Assembly (NCBI GenBank): GCA_016713885.1
Contig: JADJOF010000003.1
Span: 372,001-436,000, forward strand
Source of the DNA: Bdellovibrionales bacterium
GTDB taxonomy: Bacteria > Bdellovibrionota > Bdellovibrionia > Bdellovibrionales > JAMPXM01
Length of the DNA stretch: 64,000 nucleotides
Reading direction: 5' to 3'
Shown here: piece by piece, positions 44,106-53,535 of the stretch
Position numbering within the stretch: position 1 is the stretch's first letter
Layout: each line of letters begins with the position of its first letter
The notes under the pieces: generated by a model
Told to the model about the DNA's origin: nothing
The model's input: only the letters and a program-made list of their open reading frames with translations
The model's database searches: none
Made by a program: the position numbers and the translations under genes

Positions 44106-44753
44106 TTACTGTTTTGGAACCTTTGATTCGTCGACGGCGATTTCAATTTCGACACGTCGATTTTGCGCGCGGCCATCGGCGTTCTTGTTGTCGGCGATGG
44201 GTTCCTCGGGTCCGCGGCCCACAACTGAAATTGTTTCGGCGGGAATTCCTCCAGCGACCAACTGGCCTTTGACGGCAGCAGCGCGCTCTTGCGAAAGCGC
44301 CTGGTTGCGTGCGGCTGTTCCTGTGGTGTCGGTGTAGCCTTTGACGGTCAGCACGTTCTCTGGGTATTTTTTCATGATTGTCGCCATTTTTGACAGGTTG
44401 TCTTTGGCGGCTGATTTGAGGTCAGCTTTTCCGGAGTCAAAGAGGATATCGCTCTTGAGTTTCGAAACAAGGCCTTGCTCAGTTCGTTTCGTCTCGGCGA
44501 TTTGCTCGAGCTCCTTTTTCTGTCGATCGAGGCGGTTGCCGACGACGCCACCAAGGCCGGCGCCAACGGCGGCTCCGATCAGTGCGCCGGTGCCACGATT
44601 GCCAGTTTGATGACCGACAACGGCGCCAATCGCGGCGCCAGCGGCGGCTCCAATTCCGGCGCCGACGGCGGTATTTTTACCGGCCGAAGCGCAGCCCATG
44701 GTGAGGCAGAGGGGGAGAGTGAGGGCGAGGGTTTTCTTAACGGTGATTGTCAT
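44106..44753 (-). CDS. OmpA-family lipoprotein with glycine-zipper region
   Basis: Start ATG 44753 behind AAGGAG. The lipoprotein signal ends L-T-M-G-C-A-S-A. Residues ~30-70 form Gly/Ala zipper repeats (G-I-G-A-A-A-G-A-A-I-G-A-V-V-G), likely membrane-embedded. A short coiled linker follows, then the OmpA domain: V-K-G-Y-T-D-T-T-G, N-Q-A-L-S-Q-E-R-A and N-R-R-V-E-I, the peptidoglycan-binding Asp and Arg pattern. It would tie the outer membrane to the cell wall. It is 36 bp upstream of tatA on the same strand. Confidence 0.9.
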   Translation of the reverse strand: MTITVKKTLALTLPLCLTMGCASAGKNTAVGAGIGAAAGAAIGAVVGHQTGNRGTGALIGAAVGAGLGGVVGNRLDRQKKELEQIAETKRTEQGLVSKLKSDILFDSGKADLKSAAKDNLSKMATIMKKYPENVLTVKGYTDTTGTAARNQALSQERAAAVKGQLVAGGIPAETISVVGRGPEEPIADNKNADGRAQNRRVEIEIAVDESKVPKQ

Positions 44754-44887
44754 GCTGTGGTTCTCCTTCAAGAACTTTGATCTCGTACGAATTCTAGCGA
44801 GAGAAGATGGGATGAGTCACGAGACTGTCAAATGTCTGGACGGTCGAGGAATGTTTATCTTTTGCTTGAGATAGCAAGGACAAGACC

Positions 44888-45642
44888 TTGATAGCAGTGT
44901 TATTTTTGTTCAACGTGAAAGCATTTGGAACAGAACTTTTTGACGCTGAGTTTCGCCAAGGTCGATCGCGCCTCCCTGTCCGCGACCGGGTGCTTGCCAT
45001 CGTCCTGCACGGCAAGGGCGATAGTCTTCAGGCCTATCAAGAGCTTCATCAAGAGTTGCGGCTCCCGAACATTGATCTCTTGCTGCTCAATGCGCCGATC
45101 AAATTTCTTGAGGGCTTTAAGTGGATGCACGATGAGCCGCGCCACGAGAAGACGCTTGCGACGGTTCGGCATCTTTTGTTTGAGCTGACGGCTGAGCTTC
45201 GGGCCTTTGGCTATCGCACTGAGAATATTTTCTGGCTCGGCCACTCACAGGGTGGGCGTGTGATAGGTGACTTTCTGTTTCATACGAACGAGTCATTTTT
45301 GGGTTTTGTTGGCGTTTCAACATACATCGGTTTTTTGATGGTTGGATGAATCGCAACGCGGCCGAAGGTGCATGGCGGACGCCGTGGCTGCTCACTCATG
45401 GAATTGAGGATGAGATTATCACGCTGCGCGAGATTCGCGCCGACGTGCGAGAGCTTGGACGGGGGCGAGTTCCGCTCACTTATCGTGAATTCAGCAAGGG
45501 TCACGACTTTGATCACGATACAGAAGTTCCCTTTATTCGTGAGTGGCTTCTTGAGCGAGTGATTGGCGCTAAAACGCCCAGCCTCCCGAAAGAAAGATCC
45601 TTGCGTAGAGAACCTGCATCGCCAGAAGGCTCGCCGCTATAA
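44888..45642 (+). pseudogene. Alpha/beta-hydrolase esterase, frameshifted
   Basis: The first part (to 45349) has an oxyanion turn L-H-G-K-G-D and the nucleophile elbow W-L-G-H-S-Q-G-G. The second part (45346-45642) carries T-H-G-I-E-D-E with the acidic residue and G-H-D-F-D-H with the His, completing the phospholipase/carboxylesterase triad. The join fails at the T6 run 45331-45336: one more T would give I-G-F-F-D-G-W-M-N-R. The start at TTG 44888 is weak; no signal peptide is obvious. The 3' end overlaps the convergent mannosyltransferase gene by 74 bp. Confidence 0.75.
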
Positions 45643-46768
45643 GAGCGCTCGCGGCCCGGCCTGCTCGGCTTGATCCCCAGTCTGACGCCATCCATGCGGC
45701 TTGCGCGACGGGATAGGCCAGCATCATATAGCGCACAGTCGATCGCCAGAAGGCTTGATTGTGTGAAATGATGAGGATGCTTCCGAGCACCAGTGCAAAA
45801 AGAAATTCGCGGCGCTTGATGAGCCAGATGATGCTGGCTATTGAGATCGCGATGGCCAGCAACGGAAGTAGACCAAAGTTGAACCAGTGCAGAAAAAACT
45901 CTCCCATGAGCGGGCCCGATGCTCCGACCGTAGAGACGTCGGGCCACTTCTGCAGACCATCGAAAAAGATCCGAAGACTGTACAGAGCTCCGTGTGTGAA
46001 GCCGCCTTCGGGCATTCCAAAAACAGATTGAATTGAAAGAAAGAAGAGCGGTCGCTCTGTTTGAAAGTCGTAGTAGAGCAAAAAGGCCGCAAGGCTGAGA
46101 AGTGTCGCCAGGGCCTCGCGCCGCTTGAGGAGCGCAAGGCTTGCGAATGAAAAACCGGTAAGGCGAAACCACGGGGCGGTAAAGAGAGCGAGGGCGAGGA
46201 GCGGCCTCGTCCAGCGACTGGGTTGCGGAAGTCGCCAGAGGTCTCGGCGTTCGCTTGACTGCAGGGCCAGGCCTACGGTGACCACGGTCAGAGCGTAGAA
46301 CGTGGCGTCGGAGTAGCCCGAGAGAGCGAAGTAAGCGACGGGATTGGCGAGTGTTGCGAGCCAGAGGCGAGACGGCGCAATTTTAAAACGAGCTGTAAAG
46401 AGGCGAACGAAAAGAATATTGCCAGTGGCGAAGCTTGCGAGACCAATGGTGGCTGCGACAACCGAAAAGGCGGTATCAATCGAGAGACTTGGAATAATCG
46501 ATCGCGTGACGATAACGATGCGGCCCAGGAGCCAGCCGTGTGCGGGTGGAAAAACATAAGTCTGTGGCATGAAGCCGTGCCCGTCGAGAGCGATCGACGC
46601 ATACCAACGGGCATCCCACTGGTGAAAGTGGCTGAGCCAGGTCAGCGGTGAGGCAGAAAGTCCGTCGGTCAAGGCGTAGAGGGCGATGAGCCAAAGGGAG
46701 TGTGCGAGAAGCCCCTGGCGAATCAATGACTTTGAAAATGTCGCGGCCAGCAATTGCCACCATCGCAT
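45569..46768 (-). CDS. PIG-V-like mannosyltransferase family membrane protein
   Basis: The start is taken at ATG 46768 (M-R-W-W-Q-L-L); the frame is open about 99 codons upstream but is Pro/Arg-rich and unlike protein. About 399 residues with roughly nine to eleven membrane segments. The first loop has H-Q-W-D-A-R-W-Y-A-S-I-A, the catalytic-Asp motif of PIG-V/GT76 mannosyltransferases, and P-P-A-H-G-W. Relatives use polyprenyl-phosphate sugars to modify lipids or proteins at the membrane. The acceptor here is unknown. No clear Shine-Dalgarno. Confidence 0.75.
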   Translation of the reverse strand: MRWWQLLAATFSKSLIRQGLLAHSLWLIALYALTDGLSASPLTWLSHFHQWDARWYASIALDGHGFMPQTYVFPPAHGWLLGRIVIVTRSIIPSLSIDTAFSVVAATIGLASFATGNILFVRLFTARFKIAPSRLWLATLANPVAYFALSGYSDATFYALTVVTVGLALQSSERRDLWRLPQPSRWTRPLLALALFTAPWFRLTGFSFASLALLKRREALATLLSLAAFLLYYDFQTERPLFFLSIQSVFGMPEGGFTHGALYSLRIFFDGLQKWPDVSTVGASGPLMGEFFLHWFNFGLLPLLAIAISIASIIWLIKRREFLFALVLGSILIISHNQAFWRSTVRYMMLAYPVAQAAWMASDWGSSRAGRAASALIAASLLAMQVLYARIFLSGGWAF

Positions 46769-46831
46769 CCGAACATCTTGATTCGTTCGCCGGTGGCTGG
46801 TCAAATAATGCCTGCACACAGGAGAATGCCG

Positions 46832-47763
46832 ATGAGAATATTCGCCGCTCGTAGTTTTCGTTGTTTGTTGTTTTGTCGGTTGTGGTGGGGTGCGCAGGAT
46901 TGCAGACCCGCCGTTCTGCTGATGGTTCGGCTGAGGGTTCAGTTGGTTCGGAGCCGCCGGAGGATTCGCCGGCCGTGGTGAGTACCGTAAAGCCACAGTT
47001 TGGTCAGGTCGACGTTCAGCAGTGGAGTGCAGCGGAGCGCGCGCAGACCGGGGTCGTCTTTGCATGGGCTATTCAAGGATCGCAGCGTCTTATCAGCGAT
47101 TCCGGCTGTCGTTTGCGCGTTCGTCATCGGCAATCGGGCGATACGGTTCTGCTCAAGATCGATGCGAAAAGGCCGGTCTCGCTTCAAGCGCTGAAACCTG
47201 GAACGTGGGATGCCAAGCGCTTGGGATGCGGGCTGACGCGGATCTGGGATCTTGAGGGACTTTTCACCGACGGCTTTCAGGTGAAGGCGGACTCGCTTTC
47301 AGTGATTGGTTGGTTTGTTTTCGAGTTTGACGAGCGCACGCTGAAGACTGTTCGTGAGGGCGGTCGCGATGAGAACACGCGTCTGGCGTCGCAGCTTTTG
47401 GCGGGATGGTCGGGTGGATCGAGTTTGATTTCGGGATTTTCCGGAAAGCCTTTGCCTCGTCATGTTGAGATGCGAGATGAGATCGTGCGGGTGAAGGCCA
47501 CGGGGTTAAAGAATTCAGATGAATTGCTGCGGCCGTTGCTGACGCGGTTTCAATCTTGCGCCTCACAGGCGATGAAGGTTGATCCGTTGCGCGCAGGCCT
47601 TCTTAAGATGGAAGTGTCATACAAGAGTGGGCAGTATGCTGGTGCGAAGACGGGACTTGGGGAGCACGCGATGCGCGACGACTTTATGCAGTGTCTGCTG
47701 CAGGCGCATGAGTCGTTTCAGGTCGCCGGCGCTGGCGATTTTCTATTGGAGACCTCATATTAG
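46832..47763 (+). CDS. Lipoprotein, unknown function (start frameshifted)
   Basis: The open frame proper starts at TTG 46861 with a truncated signal (F-V-V-L-S-V-V-V-G-C). One extra T in the TTT at 46864-46866 would join it to ATG 46832, which has AGGAG upstream and a basic M-R-I-F-A-A-R-S-F-R start, giving a complete lipoprotein signal. So a one-base error or loss is likely. The mature ~290 residues hold a Ser/Glu/Pro-rich linker and a domain with four Cys (G-C-R-L, G-C-G-L, S-C-A-S, Q-C-L-L). No family is recognised. It is 14 bp before the HIT-type gene. Confidence 0.65.
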
Positions 47764-47777
47764 AAGGGTGGGCTTGT

Positions 47778-48224
47778 ATGTTATTGCGCGATAGAATTGA
47801 ATTGATTCGAGCGGGGCGCGATCCACTTTTGATTGCGCGTTTGCCTTCAGGTTTTTGGGTTCTTAGCGATGTTCAGCACTTTCCGGGTGCGAGTATGCTT
47901 CTGGCGGATCCGGTGGTTCCACACTTCAATGTGCTTCATGAGCGGGCTCGTGTTCAGTGGGCGCTTGATCTGGGGAAAATTGGCGATGTCATGATGTCAT
48001 CGCTCGGTGCTGTGCGAATCAATTACGAGACTTGGGGCAATCTTGATCCGGCGCTGCATACGCACATCACTCCACGATTTGACAATGAAGATGAAGCGAC
48101 ACGGACGCTGCAGCCGCGCTTTGCTTTTGACTACGCAAAGCCGCCTCCCTTTGATCCACTGTCGGCAGAGACGATTGCGCTGATTCGCAAGCTCAGCCAG
48201 AAGTTTAGCCATCCTTTAGTTTAG
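47778..48224 (+). CDS. HIT-family (histidine triad) protein
   Basis: 148 residues with the HIT core: D-V-Q-H-F-P-G-A-S, I-N-Y-E-T-W-G-N, then L-H-T-H-I-T-P-R-F. The family signature is His-x-His-x-His; the third His is replaced by Thr (H-T-H-I-T), as in some diadenosine-polyphosphate hydrolase relatives. It should hydrolyse nucleotide phosphoanhydrides or adenylylated metabolites, if active. It follows the lipoprotein gene by 14 bp. Confidence 0.8.
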   Translation: MLLRDRIELIRAGRDPLLIARLPSGFWVLSDVQHFPGASMLLADPVVPHFNVLHERARVQWALDLGKIGDVMMSSLGAVRINYETWGNLDPALHTHITPRFDNEDEATRTLQPRFAFDYAKPPPFDPLSAETIALIRKLSQKFSHPLV

Positions 48225-48266
48225 TATCGTTTGACGCCGCACCGCCACCGTCGATAGCGTTGTCGC

Positions 48267-48662
48267 ATGCGATTGGTTTTGGCCGGTATTCGCTTCATTT
48301 TGAGCTCGGTATTCGCGATCGCGATTTTCATTGGTTTGGTATGGCCTCCGGCGGTGGCATTGGCCTACACGACGGAATCGTGTCATGCGGTGGCCGCACT
48401 TGAACTCTCCAGTGTCGAACATCTGACTCATGTCGAGGGCACGACCGGCTCGTGCCAGCCCTGCGAGCAATCGCCGAATGTGCCACACAAAGAGAAGAAC
48501 CATCCTTGCTGTAGTCATTTGTTGAGTCTGGCTTGGCTTGCGCCGGGTCTTCAGGGTGAAACATTTGAAAAAACACCTCGCATGAGTGCGATGCGTGATC
48601 GGACTTATCTGAAGGCGCCGATTCTAGACGGTCCATTTCAACCTCCTCGGCGAGAGCTCTAG
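48267..48662 (+). CDS. Cys/His-containing exported protein upstream of the efflux genes
   Basis: 131 residues: one N-terminal hydrophobic segment (signal or anchor, F-I-L-S-S-V-F-A-I-A-I-F-I-G-L-V-W-P) and a periplasmic part with H and C residues in clusters (E-S-C-H-A, S-C-Q-P-C-E, H-P-C-C-S-H). Such clusters can bind metal. It lies 71 bp before a CzcA-type pump gene, so it may be a metal sensor or buffer for that system; this is inference from position. No family is recognised. Confidence 0.6.
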   Translation: MRLVLAGIRFILSSVFAIAIFIGLVWPPAVALAYTTESCHAVAALELSSVEHLTHVEGTTGSCQPCEQSPNVPHKEKNHPCCSHLLSLAWLAPGLQGETFEKTPRMSAMRDRTYLKAPILDGPFQPPRREL

Positions 48663-48733
48663 TTTCAGCGACCTCTTGTCTGCGGCCGCTAGGGGCGGTC
48701 GTTCAATAGCATCCAGGTTTTCTGGAGGTTTTC

Positions 48734-51700
48734 ATGTTGAATTGGATTATTCGGTATTCTTTGAACCATCGTATGGTGACCGTTGCTTTGACAGCGCTCG
48801 TGATCATCTACGGATTGTTCGCGCTTTCAAAATTGCCCGTTGATGTCTTTCCCGACATCACAAAACCGACAGTCACTGTTATGACCGAGGCGCATGGGCT
48901 TGCGCCGGAGGAAGTTGAATCGCGTGTGACCGCGATGATTGAAGCGCAGCTCAGTGGTGTCCCGGGAGTTGAACGGATTCGTTCGCAATCGGGTATTGGG
49001 CTATCAGCGATCTACGTTGAGTTTCAATGGGGCGTTGATATCTATCGCAGCCGCCAATTGGTGCAAGAACGGTTGAACCTCGCCAAAGAGCGACTGCCGC
49101 GAGATGTTGTTCCAGTGATGGGTCCGGTGGGATCGTTGATGGGCCAGATTCAACAGATCGCGGTCACCAGTCGGACCTTGAATCCCGTTGAGCTTCGCAG
49201 TTTTGCTGAGTGGGTTTTGCGTCCTAGGCTCACGATGATTCCAGGTGTAGCGCAAGTGATCTCGATTGGCGGAGGGTTGAAGCAGTATCAGGTGTTGGCG
49301 TCGGCGGAGAAGCTCAATCGCTTTCAAGTCTCGATGGAGCAGGTGGATCGGGTACTGTCGCAGATCAGTCAAAACACAACGGGCGGATTTCTTGAGAAAG
49401 AGGCCCAGGAGTTTTTGATTCGAAATATCGGCGTCGTGCAGACGGTGGAGGATATCGAAAATACTTTGATTGGTCTTCATTTTGGTCGCCCTGTTTTGAT
49501 CAAAGATATTGCCGAGGTTAAAGTTGGATATCGACTGAAGCGTGGTGACGGCAGTTTCAACGGCGAGCCCGCTGTGATTATGACAATTCAAAAACAACCG
49601 GGAGCCGATACTGTTCAGATCACGCACGCGGTCGACGCGGCAATTGAGGGAATGCGGTCGACAATTCCAAAGGGCGTTGTCATCAACGCCAGCGTCTTTA
49701 AGCAGGCGAACTTCATCGAAGCTTCGATCGATGGTATAAAGGGGAAGCTTCGTTGGGGAACGGTGCTGGTCTTTGTGATCCTCCTCATCTTCTTGGCGAA
49801 CTTGCGTATGTCGGTTGTGACGCTGACTGCGATTCCGGTTTCGTTCTTAATGACGGCCGTCGTGTTTTGGATATTTGGTCTTACGGTGAACACGATGACG
49901 CTCGGAGGACTTGCCATCGCCATTGGCGAACTTGTCGACGATTCGATTGTTGACGTCGAGAACGTGTTTCGACGCTTGAAAGAGAACGCGCGACTTATCG
50001 AACCTCGATCGCGGCTTAGGGTTATCTACGAAGCGTCGATGGAGGTGAGAAATTCGATCGTCTTGGCGACTGGGATTATTGCATTGGTCTTTCTGCCGGT
50101 TTTTAATTTGCAGGGACTTGAGGGGCGAATGTTTGTGCCACTGGGCATTGCCTATTTAACGGCGCTGCTGGCGTCTCTCGTCGTGTCGCTGACGATTACA
50201 CCGGTGCTGTGTTCGTTTATTCTGCGAGTCGAGAAGGCCGATCATCCTGAGACTCGATTTGTGCAAGTGTTAAAGCGATGGGATCGCGGAGTTCTTGATT
50301 GGGCACTGCCGCACTCAGGAAAAGTTCTGTCCGCGGCCTTGATTCTGTTCGTTTCAGGACTGGCGCTGATTCCGTTTATGGGGCGAGATTTTTTGCCGCA
50401 GTTTAACGAGGGCACGGCGATGATTTCGGTTGCGACGGTGCCGGGCGTCAGCCTGACAGAGTCCAATCGCATTGGACTTCGCGCCGAGCAGCTGATTGCA
50501 AAGTCAGCTGAAGTGAAGTCGACGTCACGGCGAACGGGCCGCGCTGAGCTTGACGAACATGCGATGGGCGTCCATGTCAGTGAGATCGATGTCGACTTTA
50601 ACGAAGGCGGACGCGGGCGCGCGGTTGTTCTTGATGAGATCCGCGATCGCCTCAAAGACGAATTCCCGCTCTTTGGCGTGAGCGTTGGGCAGCCGCTTTC
50701 GCACCTGATTGATCATATGCTGTCGGGGGTCAGTGCGGCGCTTGCGATCAAAGTCTTTGGTCCCGATCTTCGCGAGCTCAGACGGCTTGGGCACGAGGTC
50801 AAGCAGGCGATTCAAGATGTTCCAGGGCTTGTTGATTTGAAGGTTGAGACGCAAGGGCTGATTCCGCAGGTGAAGGTGCATGTTCTGCGAGCTGATGCGG
50901 CGAAGTGGGGACTCAGTCCCGGAGAAGTGACGAGTCTTCTTGAGGCGGCACTGAACGGACAGACGGTGGGGCAGATCATCGAGGGCACGCAGGTGCACGA
51001 TGTGTTTTTTCAATTTGATTCGTCTTCGAAGACGTCGATTGAGTCGATTGAAAAAATGGTTCTTAAAATTATGCCGGACGGTCGACGTGTCATTCTGAGT
51101 GACGTTGCGGATGTCTACGAGTCCGATGGACCGAATGAGATCAATCGTGAGAATGGCCAACGTCGAATGGTGATCAGTGGCAACGCGTCAGGAAGAGATC
51201 TTGGCAGTCTTGTGAAGGCCATCGAGGCTCAGATCAAAGCCAAGGTCAAACTTCCGGACGGCTACTACGTCGTCTACGGTGGTCAATTCGAGAACCAGCA
51301 GCGTGCGACTGAGAAGATTCTCCTTTTTGGTCTTCTCGCGCTGATCGGTATCGCGGCCATTCTCTATGGGCACTTTCGCTCGAAGATGATTGCGGCGCAG
51401 ATTATGGTCACGATCCCGCTGGCTTTTACGGGAGGAATGATCTGTTTGTTCCTCGCTGAGCGAACGATCACGGTGGCGAGTTTGATTGGTTTCATCACCC
51501 TCTGTGGGGTCGCGTCGCGAAATGGGATCATGATGATTGATCACTATTTGCATCTGATGGCGAATGAGGGGGAGTCCTTCACGCATGAGATGATTGTACG
51601 GGGTTCGCAAGAGCGATTGATTCCGGTGATGATGACTGCACTCGTGGCTTCGCTTGCGCTTTTGCCGTTGGTCTTTGCAAAAGGGCAGCCGGGAGCGAGG

Positions 51701-51850
51701 TGCTTTATCCGGTTGCCGTGGTGATTGTTGGTGGTCTCGTCAGTTCAACGCTTTTGGATATGATTGTGACGCCGGCCTTGTTCTTTCGTGTTGGAAGAAA
51801 GTCGGCTGAAGCCTTTGTTGCGAGAAAAATGAGAAGGGAATTATTTTATG
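48734..51850 (+). CDS. CzcA/CusA-type RND heavy-metal efflux pump, C-terminus frameshifted
   Basis: 996 residues in frame before a shift. N-terminal membrane helix, L-P-V-D-V-F-P-D-I-T-K-P, porter domains, and the heavy-metal RND motif D-D-S-I-V-D-V-E-N-V-F-R-R in helix 4. Then G-R-D-F-L-P-Q-F-N-E-G and the second membrane half. It pumps divalent or monovalent metal ions out using the proton gradient. Near 51697 one G is missing: restoring it continues G-A-E-V-L-Y-P-V-A-V-V-I into the last two helices. One more T near 51842-51845 would end it as E-L-F-L-stop, overlapping the next ATG. The final ~50 residues are therefore out of frame as read. Confidence 0.85.
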
Positions 51851-52255
51851 AAGATGTCTATTTTGATGGTGCTTTCAATGATGGTACCGGCGCTGGCTCA
51901 AGGTCACGTTGGCGACCACGATGCCCCAGTGGTTGTTTCGGCGCCACAGGGCGGAATGCTCAAGAATTTTGGCGAATTGATGGTTGAAGCTGTCGTGCAG
52001 GACAAGACAGCGCGTCTCTATGTTTACGATCTTAAGCTCAAGCCACGGGATTTGGCCGGCATCAAAGTTTCGGCCTCCGTCGTGAAGCCCAAATCGAAAG
52101 TCGAGCTCAGGCTTCCTTTGCAGAACAAGGGCGGCTTTTTAGTTTGCGATTTTTCAACCGAGGCGAAGGGATTGCATCGATTCACATTGCGGGTCGCGAT
52201 TGACGATCCAAAGACCAAGCACGTTGGGCGCGTCGATTTTACGATTGAACCGTAG
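51848..52255 (+). CDS. Small periplasmic protein of the efflux locus
   Basis: 135 residues with a Sec signal peptide (M-K-M-S-I-L-M-V-L-S-M-M-V-P-A-L-A) followed by G-H-V-G-D-H-D, a His/Asp motif that could bind metal, then a beta-rich domain (G-G-M-L-K-N-F-G-E-L-M-V-E-A-V ... L-Y-V-Y-D). This domain resembles the N-terminal region found in some CzcB adaptors, but the rest of an adaptor (lipoyl and hairpin parts) is missing. It is sandwiched between the pump and channel genes with only 14 bp to the latter. Confidence 0.65.
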   Translation: MKMSILMVLSMMVPALAQGHVGDHDAPVVVSAPQGGMLKNFGELMVEAVVQDKTARLYVYDLKLKPRDLAGIKVSASVVKPKSKVELRLPLQNKGGFLVCDFSTEAKGLHRFTLRVAIDDPKTKHVGRVDFTIEP

Positions 52256-52269
52256 GGCAGAGAGGCAAT

Positions 52270-53529
52270 ATGAAAAAACAAACCTTACTTCTGTTCTTGC
52301 TGAGCGGATTCCTTTCTTTCTCTGCAATAGCGGCCCCGATGGAAATTCGAGCAAGTCGATTACGCGAGTATCTTGAGGAGCGAAACTACCGTGTTCAGTC
52401 GCTTCGATATTTGGTCGGTGCGGCAGAGAGTCGCGAAGGATATTTTGGACGGTCGTTTTTCCCGCGGCTTGAGGCTCATGTTGGCGCTGAGATGTTTCGT
52501 CATGGCGCTGACAGTTTTAAGTCAGATACGAGTTACGCCATCGATCTTTCGGTGAACCTTTATAACGGTGGACAGGATCGGCTGGAAGGACAGATTCGTT
52601 CGGCACTGACGGAACGACGAAGGTCTGAGGCGACTCGAATCTCATCGGACGAGCTTGGACGAGCACGGGTGAGCTACTGGACGACTCTCTATGAGCGCGA
52701 GCGTCTTGAAATTTTAAAAAAGTCGCTTGCGGTCAATACCGAGAATCAAAAAGCGGCGGAGAGACGGATTCGAAGCGGCGTTGCCACCGAGTCCGACCGA
52801 GTCGAGTTTGAAATGAAGCAGGTGGATCTTACTCGTGAGCAGGCCGCGGCTGAAGTCAAAATGCGAGTAGAAAAGCAGAATCTCGCGGTTCTTCTGGGGA
52901 TCGAGCATGGTGCCGAACTTGTTTTTCCAGAAGTGTTGAGCCACGAGCATGAATATGAAGAAGAGCTCAGGCACAGCGCGGATGATCACGCTTTTATTTA
53001 CAAAGAAACCGAGATTCAGGCTCAGCTGAGTGGGCTTGAGGCGGAAAAGCGAAAGCGAGCCCTTTGGCCGAGGCTTGAAGCCTACGCGATCTATGCATGG
53101 GTTGGTGAGCGTGAAGTGAGCCGCAGTCTGAGTCAGGAGGATCGGCAGGAGACGGCCGTGGGGCTGCGGCTTTCACTGCCGCTTGCGGAGGGCTATGAGG
53201 CATTGCGCGAGTCCGCCGCTTTTCAGAAGGAGGCACTGGCGGCTGAGATGACGGCGCGTCTCATGCGCAAAGAGACCGAGGCGCATATTCACAACGAGCT
53301 TGCCGAGCTCCAGCTCTTGCATGATCAAGTACACGATGCGGAGAAGAATATTGAGCGAGCTGAGAAATACTATCGACTGACGCAGTCCGAATACCAGCGC
53401 GGTGTTAAAAACTCCCCCGATGTTCTCGGCGCATCAGAGAAACTTTTTGAGACGCGACTGAAGCGTCTTGAAATGGTTCGTGACTTTCAACTCGCGAAAA
53501 CTCACGTTCTGGCGAAGTTGGGGCGGTAG
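52270..53529 (+). CDS. TolC-like outer-membrane efflux channel
   Basis: 419 residues: Sec signal peptide (L-L-L-F-L-L-S-G-F-L-S-F-S-A-I-A-A), then two repeats of the outer-membrane-factor domain with long coiled helices (Y-R-V-Q-S-L-R-Y-L-V-G-A-A-E-S ... and V-H-D-A-E-K-N-I-E-R-A-E-K-Y-Y-R-L-T-Q-S-E-Y-Q-R-G). It forms the exit duct for the CzcA-type pump encoded upstream. No separate membrane-fusion gene is in the operon, so it must borrow one or the small periplasmic protein substitutes. Confidence 0.88.
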   Translation: MKKQTLLLFLLSGFLSFSAIAAPMEIRASRLREYLEERNYRVQSLRYLVGAAESREGYFGRSFFPRLEAHVGAEMFRHGADSFKSDTSYAIDLSVNLYNGGQDRLEGQIRSALTERRRSEATRISSDELGRARVSYWTTLYERERLEILKKSLAVNTENQKAAERRIRSGVATESDRVEFEMKQVDLTREQAAAEVKMRVEKQNLAVLLGIEHGAELVFPEVLSHEHEYEEELRHSADDHAFIYKETEIQAQLSGLEAEKRKRALWPRLEAYAIYAWVGEREVSRSLSQEDRQETAVGLRLSLPLAEGYEALRESAAFQKEALAAEMTARLMRKETEAHIHNELAELQLLHDQVHDAEKNIERAEKYYRLTQSEYQRGVKNSPDVLGASEKLFETRLKRLEMVRDFQLAKTHVLAKLGR

Positions 53530-53535
53530 ATCGCT

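Noticed and set aside
45569..47065. 498-residue form of the mannosyltransferase with a long N-terminal extension
   Set aside because: The first ~99 residues are Pro/Arg/Gln-rich, overlap the opposite-strand lipoprotein gene and look non-coding. The membrane protein starts naturally at 46768.
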